A stretch of 64,000 bases of DNA from Lachnospiraceae bacterium YSD2013. GTDB lineage: Bacteria; Bacillota; Clostridia; Lachnospirales; Lachnospiraceae. The notes below the pieces were generated by a model that saw only the letters and a list, made by a program, of their open reading frames with translations, had not been told where the DNA came from and ran no database searches. Below, in pieces: positions 36,403 to 45,056 of the stretch. Positions within the stretch are counted from its first letter, which is position 1. Each line of letters starts with the position of its first letter. Position numbers and translations under genes: made by a program. Location of the stretch: assembly GCA_900100895.1 (NCBI GenBank), contig FMTX01000016.1, forward strand, positions 30,462 to 94,461, given 5' to 3'.

Positions 36403-37851
36403 CTACTTAAGTACATTTAACTTCTCTAAGCTTCCGTCCTCGGGGCCCTGCATGGAGCAGCCCTTTTCCTTGGCATAGAGGGTATAATCTATAATCTCTT
36501 CGGTAATCATCTCACCCGGAGCAAGAATCGGTATGCCCGGCGGATAACACATTACAAACTCACCGCAGATGCGACCGGCGGTCTCCCTTATCGGCACGAG
36601 TTCTTTGTCCGAATAGAAGGCTTTCTGGGGCGTAGCTGCCACGATAGGCGCGATATACTCGGCATTGTGAAGCTTGGACGTGGGCTTAGAGTACAAACGC
36701 TTAATATCCTCAAGCGCACCCACAAGTCTCTCGATATCCTGCATACGGTCACCGATTGAAATGTACGCAAGGATGTTGCCGATATCGCCGAACTCTATCT
36801 GAATATCGTACTCATCACGAAGCAAATCGTAGACCTCAATGCCCGTAAGACCGATATCCCTTGTATATACGGAAAGCTTCGTCACATCGTAATCGTAAAT
36901 ACTGCTGCCGTTCACAAGCTCCTTACCGTACGCGTAGTAGCCGCCGATTGAATTAATCTCGGACCTTGCATACTCCGCCATATTCTTAACCTTCTCGAAT
37001 GACTCGCGCCCGCGAAGCGCCAGATTACGCCTCGATATATCCAGACTCGACAAAAGAAGGTAGCTCGCACTTGTAGTCTGCGTGAGGTTAATAATCTGTT
37101 CCACATAACGTGTATTAACGTTCTCACCCAGCAAAAGAAGGGAACTCTGGGTTAAGCTTCCTCCCGACTTGTGCATACTTACCGCCGCCATATCGGCTCC
37201 TGCCTCCATGGCACACACCGGAAGATTTTCATTAAAATAAAGATGTGTTCCGTGCGCCTCGTCCACAAGCACCATCATGTTATGCTCGTGAGCAAGCTTA
37301 ACGATAGAGCGAAGATCCGAACATATTCCGTAATAAGTAGGATTGTTTACAAGAATAGCCTTGGCTTCGGGATGCTTCTCAATTGCTTCTTTGACCTTAG
37401 AAATTTCCATACCGAGAGCAATACCTATATGCTCCTCCACCTCGGGATTAACATACACAGGCTCCGCACCGCACAACACCAGCGCATTGATAACGCTTCT
37501 GTGCACGTTTCGGGGAAGTATAATCTTATCACCCGCCTTGCACGCAGTAAGCACCATACTCTGCACCGCAGATGTGGTACCGCCTACCATAAAATACGCA
37601 TGCGCCGCCTTAAAGGCCTCAGCCGCCAGCATCTCCGCATCCAGAATAACCGACACGGGGTGACACAGATTATCGAGGGGCTTCATGGAATTAACATCCA
37701 GGCCTACGCACTTTTCACCCAGAAGCGTCACAAGCTCCGGGTTACCCCTTCCTCTCTTATGCCCCGGCACATCAAAGGGCACCACTCTCTGCTTTCTGAA
37801 TCTTTCAAGCGCCTCATATACCGGCGCCGACTTCTGTTTTTCTAAATCCAT
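36403..37851 (-). CDS. speA: Arginine decarboxylase (Orn/Lys/Arg decarboxylase family, SpeA type)
   Basis: A 482-residue PLP fold type I decarboxylase, the short Gram-positive type without a response-regulator-like N-terminal wing. MVLVDEAHGTHLYFNE and SMHKSGGSLTQSSLL (PLP lysine) are diagnostic; PFDVPGHKRG is the start signature. In this operon agmatine deiminase and N-carbamoylputrescine amidase follow, so arginine to agmatine is the logical reaction. First gene of the polyamine operon. A perfect 13-bp hairpin lies 17 bp before the ATG and a terminator lies further upstream. Confidence 0.93.
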   Translation of the reverse strand: MDLEKQKSAPVYEALERFRKQRVVPFDVPGHKRGRGNPELVTLLGEKCVGLDVNSMKPLDNLCHPVSVILDAEMLAAEAFKAAHAYFMVGGTTSAVQSMVLTACKAGDKIILPRNVHRSVINALVLCGAEPVYVNPEVEEHIGIALGMEISKVKEAIEKHPEAKAILVNNPTYYGICSDLRSIVKLAHEHNMMVLVDEAHGTHLYFNENLPVCAMEAGADMAAVSMHKSGGSLTQSSLLLLGENVNTRYVEQIINLTQTTSASYLLLSSLDISRRNLALRGRESFEKVKNMAEYARSEINSIGGYYAYGKELVNGSSIYDYDVTKLSVYTRDIGLTGIEVYDLLRDEYDIQIEFGDIGNILAYISIGDRMQDIERLVGALEDIKRLYSKPTSKLHNAEYIAPIVAATPQKAFYSDKELVPIRETAGRICGEFVMCYPPGIPILAPGEMITEEIIDYTLYAKEKGCSMQGPEDGSLEKLNVLK

Positions 37852-37868
37852 AACTCCAACCCTACCTA

Positions 37869-37902
37869 AATTTCAGATTTCGTAATGATGAAATCTGAAA
37901 TT
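37869..37902 (-). promoter_or_regulatory. Perfect hairpin before the speA start
   Basis: AATTTCAGATTTC and GAAATCTGAAATT are perfect 13-bp arms around an 8-nt loop. The hairpin ends 17 bp before the ATG, just upstream of the ribosome binding site. It could be an operator, a 5' mRNA stabiliser or a translational control element. TATAAC just upstream is a possible -10. Confidence 0.65.
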
Positions 37903-37964
37903 GTTATACAGTCGCCAAATGTCTGTTTGTACAAGCACAACAGCCGCTTGGCTCGTTGTCTGAC

Positions 37965-38015
37965 AAAAAAAAAGAGCAGATGTATGAATGCCTATAAGCA
38001 TCCTCCTACACCTGC
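37965..38015 (-). terminator. Intrinsic terminator in the speA leader
   Basis: On the minus strand GCAGGTGTA..ATGC pairs with GCAT..TACATCTGC, followed by CTC and nine T. It lies ~115 bp upstream of speA and reads toward it. It must end either a small RNA or an attenuated leader of the polyamine operon. Confidence 0.8.
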
Positions 38016-38569
38016 AAAATTGTCGTACTGTTATCTTATTGCTCCCGAATTGCTACAGGGGTTACCGATGTCTATTGACCGTTTCACAAGTGATTTGATT
38101 GTAAAGTTATCATCTTATAAAATTTGAGCCTGGCTTACGCCTTCTCAATCAATATTGCGATTGCTCGCATTCATTCGGCTTTCGACCCGCCTGTCCGTCC
38201 GGGCATATCTTCCTGACGGAATCTATGATTCCGCAAAAAGCGGTCGCTATCCTGTACTACGGGATATATCCCTATTGTTGTATCATACTTTTCCTATTTA
38301 TACAATGATTATTTTTTCTTTTTTAGATAAGGAACTCTACGCATTTTTAACGCGATTACGAAATATCTCGAAAAATTAACCAATAATTATACACTCACCC
38401 CCTATTCTTTCTCCCACTCCCGCCGATATATATAGTGTCAGGGAAAATGAAACGGATTTCACAAATGTTAACGATTTATTATCTTAACAACGCGAACCGA
38501 GAACCGCTAAGCGGAAGTCTTAATAAGCAAAGATAAGTAAAGAGTTAACCCATCCACGGAGGAAAAAAG
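38016..38569. other. Gene-free leader region between speA and the surface-protein gene
   Basis: No protein gene with a convincing start. On the minus strand this would be the 5' side of the speA leader terminator. Small dyads are present (GGAATC/GATTCC near 38217-38234; GGGATATATCCC near 38261). On the plus strand TTGTAT (38278-38283), 17 bp and TACAAT (38301-38306) could be a promoter for the gene at 38570. No known riboswitch consensus was recognised. Confidence 0.5.
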
Positions 38570-40522
38570 ATGAGAAGACTTAACAGAGTAGCAAACATCA
38601 CAACCAAGGCAATCGCAACAGTATTAAGCCTTTCATTAATGTTCGGAACAACACTTGGCTCTTACGCCGAGGAATTAAATACAGCAACAGCCCTCTACGA
38701 AGAAGGCATTGCACAGCTTGAAAGCGCGGAAGCAGAAACTGCACCCATCGCATTTGGCGATACCGAAGAGACAGCACCCACGCTTGATTCTTATGCAGAA
38801 GCAGTAGCTGAACTTGACACCGCAGCCGAAGCAGCTTGCGACAACGCAGGCATCGCTAACACTTCCGACGACAAGGACGTAGCATACGCAGCTAAGGACG
38901 ACGCAGTATCAAACCTTTCTACAGCAGAAGAAAAGCTTGCAGAATCCATCTCCGCTTTAGAAGCAGCTCAGGCTGAATACGCAGAGGCAGACGCAGCTAA
39001 ACAGGCAGCACAGGAAGCATACGACACCGCAGCAGCTGAACTTGCAACCGCTACCACCGATACCGCAACCGCAAGAGCAACTCTTGAAGCAGCTCAGAAG
39101 CAGATTGAAGTACAGGAAGAGAAAAAGAACGCACTCGAGAAGATCGAAGAACAGTACTACGGCGAACTCGTATACTTCTTCTACCTTTCCGTAGGCGAGA
39201 ACAATATCGTATTTGACGAAGACGGTCGTCTCAACGTTGAAGCAACCGCAGCTAACATGACCGAAGATCAGGCAGCTAACGCAGGCAAGATTGACAACGA
39301 ATACTTATTCAGATTCGGCAGAAAGCTCACCAAAGAACTCGTAGAATACATGGTTTTAAACAGAGACGACGTTGATCCCGAAACCGCAGAATTCACCTTC
39401 GGAACCACCGGCTCCATCAGCACCAAGAAGAAAGCTCAGGAAGCAGTTGTATTCACCAACCAGTACGGTCACGACATGGTTGTTAACAAAGAGCACAACC
39501 AGTACAAGAAAGACATCAGCGGCAACGAAGTATACGGCGGCGAAACCGAAGAATATCGTTGGGGCACCACCAGCTACAACAGCGGCCGTGGTAACCACAC
39601 CGAAGTTACTTACAAGGACGTAAGCGGCAACCTTCACACCGAGTATTACAACTACGTTAGAAAGAACGCATCCGCAGGCGATGAAACCGATTACGAAAGC
39701 GGAAACCTCTTCCTTGCAGTAATCACCCAGGGCGAGGACGGCAAGTGGTATCCCGCAAGAGTTGAAGACGAAAACAACTACGATGACTACAACAAGCTTA
39801 CCGCAGCCATCGAAGCTCTTAACCAGATTGAAGATTACAACAAGGCAAAAGCAGACGTTGCAGCAGCACTCGCAAGAGTAGAAGCTCTCGAAGCAACACT
39901 TGCAACCTTAACCGCTAATGCATCCGCAGAAAGCACCCGCCTTACCACATTAAAGAACGCACTTATCGATGCTAAGGCAGACCTTGACGCAGCAGAAGCC
40001 AACAAGGCTAACCTTCAGGCTACTTACGATAACGCTAAGGCAGTTGTTGAAGCAATCGACCTTTCCAGATTCGACATCGTAGTAGTACCCGCTCCCGCAG
40101 CAGGCGAAACTCCTGCAGCAGAGCCCGCAATTGTTGAAATCGTTCCCGCAGAGACCCCCGCAGCAGCAGCTCCCGTAGTTGCACCTGCTCCCGTAGCAGA
40201 AGTACCTGCAATCTCTGAAGAAGTTACAGAAGCAATCGAAGATATCGTTACCGCAGTCGCAGCAGCTCCCGTAGTTGCAGCTTCCGAAACTCCCGTTGAA
40301 GTTACCGAAGTTATTGCAGAAGAAATCGCCGAAGCTCCCGTAGAGACTTCTTACGAACTTACAGAAGCAGACATCGACGCAGACCTTACTCCTCTTGCTA
40401 ACTTACCTCTCCTTGTTGAGAACATGAAGAGCGTATGGTGGATCTGGATTGTAATCGCTGCAACAATCGTTACAATGTACGTTTTCTACAAAAAGACAAA
40501 GAAAGAAGAAGAAACTCATTAA
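38570..40522 (+). CDS. Membrane-anchored coiled-coil surface protein
   Basis: 650 residues, no family recognised. A signal peptide (to about SYA-EE at 34), an Ala/Glu-rich coiled-coil region (~80-195), and a compact middle region rich in Tyr and Asn (~195-410, e.g. ENNIVFDEDGRLNVEA) follow. Then come a second coiled coil (~415-500), a Pro/Ala/Glu-rich stalk (~515-620), and a C-terminal helix (SVWWIWIVIAATIVTMYVF) with a lysine tail. This implies an extracellular rod tethered by its C-terminus; no LPxTG is seen. Codon use is narrow (mostly GCA, GAA, AAG/AAC), suggesting high expression. CGGAGG precedes the ATG. Confidence 0.7.
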   Translation: MRRLNRVANITTKAIATVLSLSLMFGTTLGSYAEELNTATALYEEGIAQLESAEAETAPIAFGDTEETAPTLDSYAEAVAELDTAAEAACDNAGIANTSDDKDVAYAAKDDAVSNLSTAEEKLAESISALEAAQAEYAEADAAKQAAQEAYDTAAAELATATTDTATARATLEAAQKQIEVQEEKKNALEKIEEQYYGELVYFFYLSVGENNIVFDEDGRLNVEATAANMTEDQAANAGKIDNEYLFRFGRKLTKELVEYMVLNRDDVDPETAEFTFGTTGSISTKKKAQEAVVFTNQYGHDMVVNKEHNQYKKDISGNEVYGGETEEYRWGTTSYNSGRGNHTEVTYKDVSGNLHTEYYNYVRKNASAGDETDYESGNLFLAVITQGEDGKWYPARVEDENNYDDYNKLTAAIEALNQIEDYNKAKADVAAALARVEALEATLATLTANASAESTRLTTLKNALIDAKADLDAAEANKANLQATYDNAKAVVEAIDLSRFDIVVVPAPAAGETPAAEPAIVEIVPAETPAAAAPVVAPAPVAEVPAISEEVTEAIEDIVTAVAAAPVVAASETPVEVTEVIAEEIAEAPVETSYELTEADIDADLTPLANLPLLVENMKSVWWIWIVIAATIVTMYVFYKKTKKEEETH

Positions 40523-40546
40523 TAACCTCCTCTTTTTCCCATCATA

Positions 40547-40575
40547 AAAACAGCGGGTCTACGGCCCGCTGTTTT
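40547..40575. terminator. Bidirectional terminator
   Basis: AAAACAGCGGG-tctacg-CCCGCTGTTTT between two convergent genes, with A and T runs on both sides. Confidence 0.9.
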
Positions 40576-40592
40576 GCTGTCTTTAAATATTC

Positions 40593-40853
40593 TTACCATT
40601 TCTTGTAAGGACAGTAATTCGCTCTCTTGGCAGCCCTAAGCTCCACATAGCAGCCGCAGGCACCGCACATACCGTCCGCAAGTCTCTCGCATTCCGTACA
40701 GGTCTTAAGACGCTCCTCATAGAGCTCCGGCGCCGTCTTAATATCCTCCGGAATGTTCGCAATCAGTTCCTGTAAAGTTTTAAAATACTCGTCCTTGCTA
40801 ATCATGTCCCTTGTAAGACACTTCCTGCAAAAACGAAAATTCTTATCATCCAT
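40593..40853 (-). CDS. Small cysteine-rich protein (DUF6171-like)
   Basis: 86 residues with eight cysteines in CxxC-type pairs: FCRKCLTRD at the N-terminus, then TCTECERLADGMCGACGCYVELRA and NYCPY. This is a likely zinc- or FeS-binding small protein of a clostridial family; function unknown. It follows uxaA by one base with no separate strong ribosome binding site, so it is probably translated by coupling with uxaA. Confidence 0.7.
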   Translation of the reverse strand: MDDKNFRFCRKCLTRDMISKDEYFKTLQELIANIPEDIKTAPELYEERLKTCTECERLADGMCGACGCYVELRAAKRANYCPYKKW

Positions 40854-40854
40854 G

Positions 40855-42354
40855 CTACAGCGTTACGCCCTTCTTAAATATCGCCATATCATGATACCCC
40901 GATTTTTCGGCGTTGACAAGGCGCCCCTCCGCAACATCAAGCACATAATTGTAAAGCTCCACCGCAAGATCTGTTGCCGCCACATCGTTAAGAAGCTGCC
41001 CCGAGTTGAAATCAATCCACTTGCTCTTATGCTCTGACAGCGCCGTGTTGCTCGATATCTTAACCGTCGGCACAGGTGAAGCGAAAGGTGTTCCCCGTCC
41101 TGTTGTAAAAAGAACAATATTCGCACCGCTCGCCGCAAGCGCAGTAGCCGCCACAAGGTCGTTGCCGGGAGCACTTAACAGATTAAGTCCCGCCTCACAG
41201 GCCTTCTCGCCATAATCAAGCACTCCGCACACCGGCGAAGAGCCCGACTTCTGCGTGCAGCCAAGAGACTTATCTTCGAGCGTCGATATTCCGCCTGCTT
41301 TGTTGCCGGGAGAAGGATTCTCGTAAACCGTCTGACCATGGCTCTTAAAGTAATTCTTGAAATCATTTATAAGCTTAACCGTCTTCTCAAACAGATTACG
41401 GTTCTTGCACCTGTTCATAAGAAGCGTCTCAGCGCCGAACATCTCCGGTACTTCCGTAAGAATCGTAGTGCCGCCGTGACCCGTAAGTAAGTCCGAAAAC
41501 AGCCCCACCAGAGGATTGGCCGTTATACCCGAGAATCCGTCGGAACCGCCGCATTTAAGGCCCACCGTAAGCTTGGACACAGGAAGTTCGATGCGCTTGT
41601 CTTCCGCCGCAAGGTCAATCAGCTCGCGTACTATCTTAACGCCTTCTTCCACCTCATCTTCCACATCCTGAGCCACCAGAAACTTAACGCGCGACTCATC
41701 GAAATTTCCAAGATAAGGCTTAAGTATGGGTATATTACTGTTCTCGCATCCAAGTCCCAACACCAGCACACCGCCCGCATTGGGATGCGTAATCAAATCC
41801 GCGAGAATCTGTCTCGTATCCTCCTGGTCGCCGCCCATCTGAGAGCAACCGTACGGATGGGGAAAAGAAACCACCGTCTCAACCGCCCCATGCACGAAAG
41901 GGCGAGTAAGTTCAGCGATTCTGTCTGCCACGTTATTAACACAGCCCACTGTAGGAATGACCCAGATTTCGTTGCGTACTCCCGCCTTGCCGTTACGCCG
42001 CAAATAACCATTGAAGGTATCACGTACTTTAACGCCTGCCACGGGGCTTTCTCTCTCCACAGGGTCATATGTGTATTCAAACTCTTCATCCAAACGGGTA
42101 GCAAGATTGTGTACATGCACATGGCTGCCGGCCGCGATGTCGACCTTAGCCTTGCCGATAGGCTCGCCATACTTGATGACAGACGCTCCCTCGGGAATGT
42201 CTCTAAGCGCTATCTTATGGCCCGCAGGAATATCGTCCCGCGCAGCAATCAAAGCGCCGTCAACAGCAACACTGTCGCCGCTCTTAATCGCCTCAAGCAC
42301 AACCGCCACCGAATCCGAAGGATGAATTTTAATAATCTTACGAGTATCGCTCAT
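40855..42354 (-). CDS. uxaA: Altronate dehydratase
   Basis: A 499-residue UxaA-family enzyme dehydrating D-altronate to 2-keto-3-deoxygluconate, the third step of galacturonate breakdown. The N-terminal SAF domain (~1-90) includes IPAGHKIALRDIPEG; the C-terminal domain shows NEIWVIPTVGCVNN, FPHPYGCSQMGGD and LGLGCENSN, with cysteines that bind Fe/Mn. Its ATG overlaps the uxaB stop by one base. Co-transcribed behind uxaB and probably controlled by the divergent LacI protein. Confidence 0.95.
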   Translation of the reverse strand: MSDTRKIIKIHPSDSVAVVLEAIKSGDSVAVDGALIAARDDIPAGHKIALRDIPEGASVIKYGEPIGKAKVDIAAGSHVHVHNLATRLDEEFEYTYDPVERESPVAGVKVRDTFNGYLRRNGKAGVRNEIWVIPTVGCVNNVADRIAELTRPFVHGAVETVVSFPHPYGCSQMGGDQEDTRQILADLITHPNAGGVLVLGLGCENSNIPILKPYLGNFDESRVKFLVAQDVEDEVEEGVKIVRELIDLAAEDKRIELPVSKLTVGLKCGGSDGFSGITANPLVGLFSDLLTGHGGTTILTEVPEMFGAETLLMNRCKNRNLFEKTVKLINDFKNYFKSHGQTVYENPSPGNKAGGISTLEDKSLGCTQKSGSSPVCGVLDYGEKACEAGLNLLSAPGNDLVAATALAASGANIVLFTTGRGTPFASPVPTVKISSNTALSEHKSKWIDFNSGQLLNDVAATDLAVELYNYVLDVAEGRLVNAEKSGYHDMAIFKKGVTL

Positions 42355-43814
42355 CAGAAGTTCTTCTCCATAGCCGCTCTCATGCCGAGAGTCCTGATAT
42401 CGTCAAGATATCCGCATACAAGTTTATAAGTATCGCCGAGCGCCGATAAGTCCTGTCCCCAGAAGCTTTCTTTGGCCAGGAAGGCCTTAGCGAATTCTTC
42501 CGTAGACTTGCCCGAATAATCTCTAAAGAACTCAAGCACCGCAAGGTCGTCCATAATCTTGTATTCCTCACCGTTACGGTTACCGATCAAAGCGTTGCCT
42601 TCAAGCTTCTCCGATGAATAGAACGCCATAAGCGCCGCCAAAGAAAACGTCAGATGCTTCGGGTTCTCGCCTTTAAGCCTGATATACTCGGTGAAACTCG
42701 GCATGCAACGCGCCTTCCACTTCGATACACTGTTAAGTGCAATCGATAAAAGTGCATGGTCCACATAAGGATTGTTGAATCTTCCGATTACCGCATCCGC
42801 AAAGTCCAGAAGATCCTGCTTGGGAAGCGTAAGCGTGGGGATTACCTCATCAAAAATCGTAGCGTTCATGAAGTCACGAATAAGCTTATCTTCCATGGAT
42901 TCTCTTACGATATTGTTGCCGCAGAGATATGAGGCAAGCACAAAAGAAGTATGCGCGCCGTTTAGAATACGCACCTTTCTCTGCTTGTAAGGCTTCTGAT
43001 TGTCTGTATATATTACGGGAAGTCCTGCCTTCACAAAAGGAAGCTCCTCGCTTAAGTCTTTCTTTGACTCGATAACCCAAAGTGCAAAGGGCTCTGCGGT
43101 CACCACAAGTCTGTCTTCGTAACCTAGTTCCTGCCAAATCTCCTCTTCATGTCCGCGGGGATAGCCGGTAACTATGCGATCTACAAGGGTGGAACAGAAG
43201 TTGCAGGCGTCCTTAACCCAGGTTCTGAAGTCCTCGGGCAGCTTCCAGAGGGTAATAAATTCATTGACGCATCTTTCAAGCTCGATACCGTTATCATCGA
43301 TAAGTTCCACGGGAAGAATCACAAGGCCTTTGTCAGTCGCGCCCTTAAAAGCATTGAATCTTTCATATAAGAATTTGGTAAGCTTACCGGGATAAGTCTT
43401 GGGAGGTCTTGCGTCCAAAGAATCCGTTTCGTCATATACGATGCCGGCCTCGGTAGTATTGGATACAATATATTTTAAAGTATCAAGACGTGCATACTCC
43501 ATAAATCTGTCGTATTCCTCATAAACGCCTACCGTATCCGCTACGGAAGTAACTATTCGATTAATAACCTTGGGCTCACCGTCCACGCGACCGCGAAGGG
43601 AAACCGTGTAAATATTGTCCTGCTTCTTAAACTGTTCGAGGCTGCCGAATTCTATGGGCTTGGCAAGAACTATGCTTCCGTCAAAGAGCCCCTTTTCATT
43701 ACAAATATCAAACATATAATCCACAAAGGCTCTAAGGAAATTGCCCTCGCCAAACTGAAGTACCTTAATGGGGCGCTTCTTAACTTCAACCGATTTTGCG
43801 CTTAATTGTTCCAT
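42354..43814 (-). CDS. uxaB: Tagaturonate reductase
   Basis: A 486-residue member of the long-chain mannitol dehydrogenase family. It reduces D-tagaturonate to D-altronate with NADH. The N-terminal Rossmann segment is VLQFGEGNFLRAFVDYM; the catalytic region includes KVRILNGAHTSF, with the family's conserved Lys-Asn-His arrangement. A close relative, fructuronate reductase, is less likely beside uxaA and uxaC. GAGG before the ATG; first gene of the minus-strand uxaB-uxaA operon. LacI-type operators lie in the 182-bp divergent promoter region. Confidence 0.95.
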   Translation of the reverse strand: MEQLSAKSVEVKKRPIKVLQFGEGNFLRAFVDYMFDICNEKGLFDGSIVLAKPIEFGSLEQFKKQDNIYTVSLRGRVDGEPKVINRIVTSVADTVGVYEEYDRFMEYARLDTLKYIVSNTTEAGIVYDETDSLDARPPKTYPGKLTKFLYERFNAFKGATDKGLVILPVELIDDNGIELERCVNEFITLWKLPEDFRTWVKDACNFCSTLVDRIVTGYPRGHEEEIWQELGYEDRLVVTAEPFALWVIESKKDLSEELPFVKAGLPVIYTDNQKPYKQRKVRILNGAHTSFVLASYLCGNNIVRESMEDKLIRDFMNATIFDEVIPTLTLPKQDLLDFADAVIGRFNNPYVDHALLSIALNSVSKWKARCMPSFTEYIRLKGENPKHLTFSLAALMAFYSSEKLEGNALIGNRNGEEYKIMDDLAVLEFFRDYSGKSTEEFAKAFLAKESFWGQDLSALGDTYKLVCGYLDDIRTLGMRAAMEKNF

Positions 43815-43867
43815 GATTGTCCTCTTTCTTCATTCTTTTGCAAAGTATGCCGCAACAAACACAATTT

Positions 43868-43885
43868 TATGTAAGTGCTTACATA
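43868..43885. promoter_or_regulatory. LacI-type operator near uxaB
   Basis: TATGTAAGTGCTTACATA: eight-base arms pair perfectly around a GT centre. Same TGTAA(A/G)NGCTTACA pattern as the site at 43961. Confidence 0.75.
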
Positions 43886-43960
43886 ACGTATAATACTCTA
43901 CGATACCAGCAAAGTCAACTTGCTTTTTATGCCCCCTTTGGTTATAATCATTGTGAGTTT

Positions 43961-43974
43961 TGTAAACGCTTACA
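43961..43974. promoter_or_regulatory. LacI-type operator near the lacI-uxaC promoter
   Basis: TGTAAACGCTTACA, 23 bp before the lacI start codon and just after a TATAAT-containing stretch (43943). Two matching sites in one divergent region indicate control of both operons by the LacI protein. Confidence 0.75.
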
Positions 43975-43996
43975 TTTTGTTGATTGAGGCGCACGC

Positions 43997-45022
43997 ATGA
44001 ATGACAAGAAAGATAAACTTACAATTTACGACATATCGGAGAAATCCGGTGTTTCCATTGCAACGGTATCAAGAGTTCTTAACGGATACAGCAACGTTAA
44101 CGATAAGACCCGCGACAAAGTGCTCGCAGTCATGAATGAAATGGGTTACAAGCCCAATGCTTTTGCCAGAGGCTTAGGTCTCGACACCATGAAGACCATA
44201 GGCATACTCTGTGCCGATTCTTCGGACGCGTATCTTGCCAAGGCCGTCTACTACATAGAGGAAGCTTTAAGAGCTGCTCAGTACAACGCACTTCTAATCT
44301 GTACCGGCTACAGCTTTGAGGACAAGAAAAACGCTCTCGAGCTGCTCCTTGAGAGAAAAGTGGATGCCGCCATACTCGTCGGTTCCAATTTCGTAAGTTC
44401 CAAGGCTTCGGAGAACGCTTATATTAAGGATGCGGCCGCTTCGATTCCCGTAATGCTGCTTAACGCCTGTTTCGAGTGCGATAACGTGTATTCTCTGTAC
44501 TGCAATGATTACGCTGCGGTTAAGGCTGCGGTGGAGTTTCTTTATACAAAAGGGCGTAAGAAGATTTTGTACCTGTACAACTCTAAGTCCTATTCCGGTA
44601 CTAAGAAGTTAAACGGATTTGGAGACGCACTTAAGGAGCATGGGGCGGATTCTTTGGCCGACTACGCGGTATACGTGCAGGGCGGTCCCGATGATACGGA
44701 CAATTTCGTTAACATACTCAATAATCTTTGCGAGAACGGACTTGATTTTGACGCAGTCATGGCAAGTGAAGACTATCTTGCCATCGCCGCCTTAAAATAT
44801 GCTATAAAGAAAGGGATGAGTATCCCTGAAGACCTTGCGGTTATAGGATACAATAACTCATCTCTGTCTACGATTTTCGAGCCGGAACTTACAAGTGTGG
44901 ACAACAAGCTTAAGCCTCTGTCAGAGCAGCTTGTCAACACGCTCTTAGGCGTTTTGAAAGGCGCCGAGATGCCCGGCAAGACCGAATATTCCGCGGAGCT
45001 TATAGAGCGTCGCACCACATGA
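43997..45022 (+). CDS. LacI family regulator of the uxa locus
   Basis: A 341-residue LacI/GalR protein: helix-turn-helix TIYDISEKSGVSIATVSRVLN, hinge KPNAFARGLG, and a sugar-binding domain (IGILCADSSDAYLAKAV, then LAVIGYNNSSLSTIFEPELTSV). It sits between uxaB-uxaA (divergent) and uxaC (34 bp downstream), so it most likely represses all three until galacturonate or a derivative binds. Analogous to KdgR/UxuR-type LacI regulators in Firmicutes. Confidence 0.9.
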   Translation: MNDKKDKLTIYDISEKSGVSIATVSRVLNGYSNVNDKTRDKVLAVMNEMGYKPNAFARGLGLDTMKTIGILCADSSDAYLAKAVYYIEEALRAAQYNALLICTGYSFEDKKNALELLLERKVDAAILVGSNFVSSKASENAYIKDAAASIPVMLLNACFECDNVYSLYCNDYAAVKAAVEFLYTKGRKKILYLYNSKSYSGTKKLNGFGDALKEHGADSLADYAVYVQGGPDDTDNFVNILNNLCENGLDFDAVMASEDYLAIAALKYAIKKGMSIPEDLAVIGYNNSSLSTIFEPELTSVDNKLKPLSEQLVNTLLGVLKGAEMPGKTEYSAELIERRTT

Positions 45023-45056
45023 CTTAACATCTGCCACTACCAAGGAGGATTAACTT

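Noticed and set aside
38016..38569. Cyclic-di-GMP or other known riboswitch upstream of the surface protein or speA
   Set aside because: No GEMM, guanidine or other consensus core could be recognised on either strand by eye.
43868..43974. CcpA cre sites
   Set aside because: The two TGTAA-NNGCTTACA sites match each other and flank a LacI gene between divergent uxa operons, so a local regulator is the simpler reading; CcpA binding cannot be excluded.
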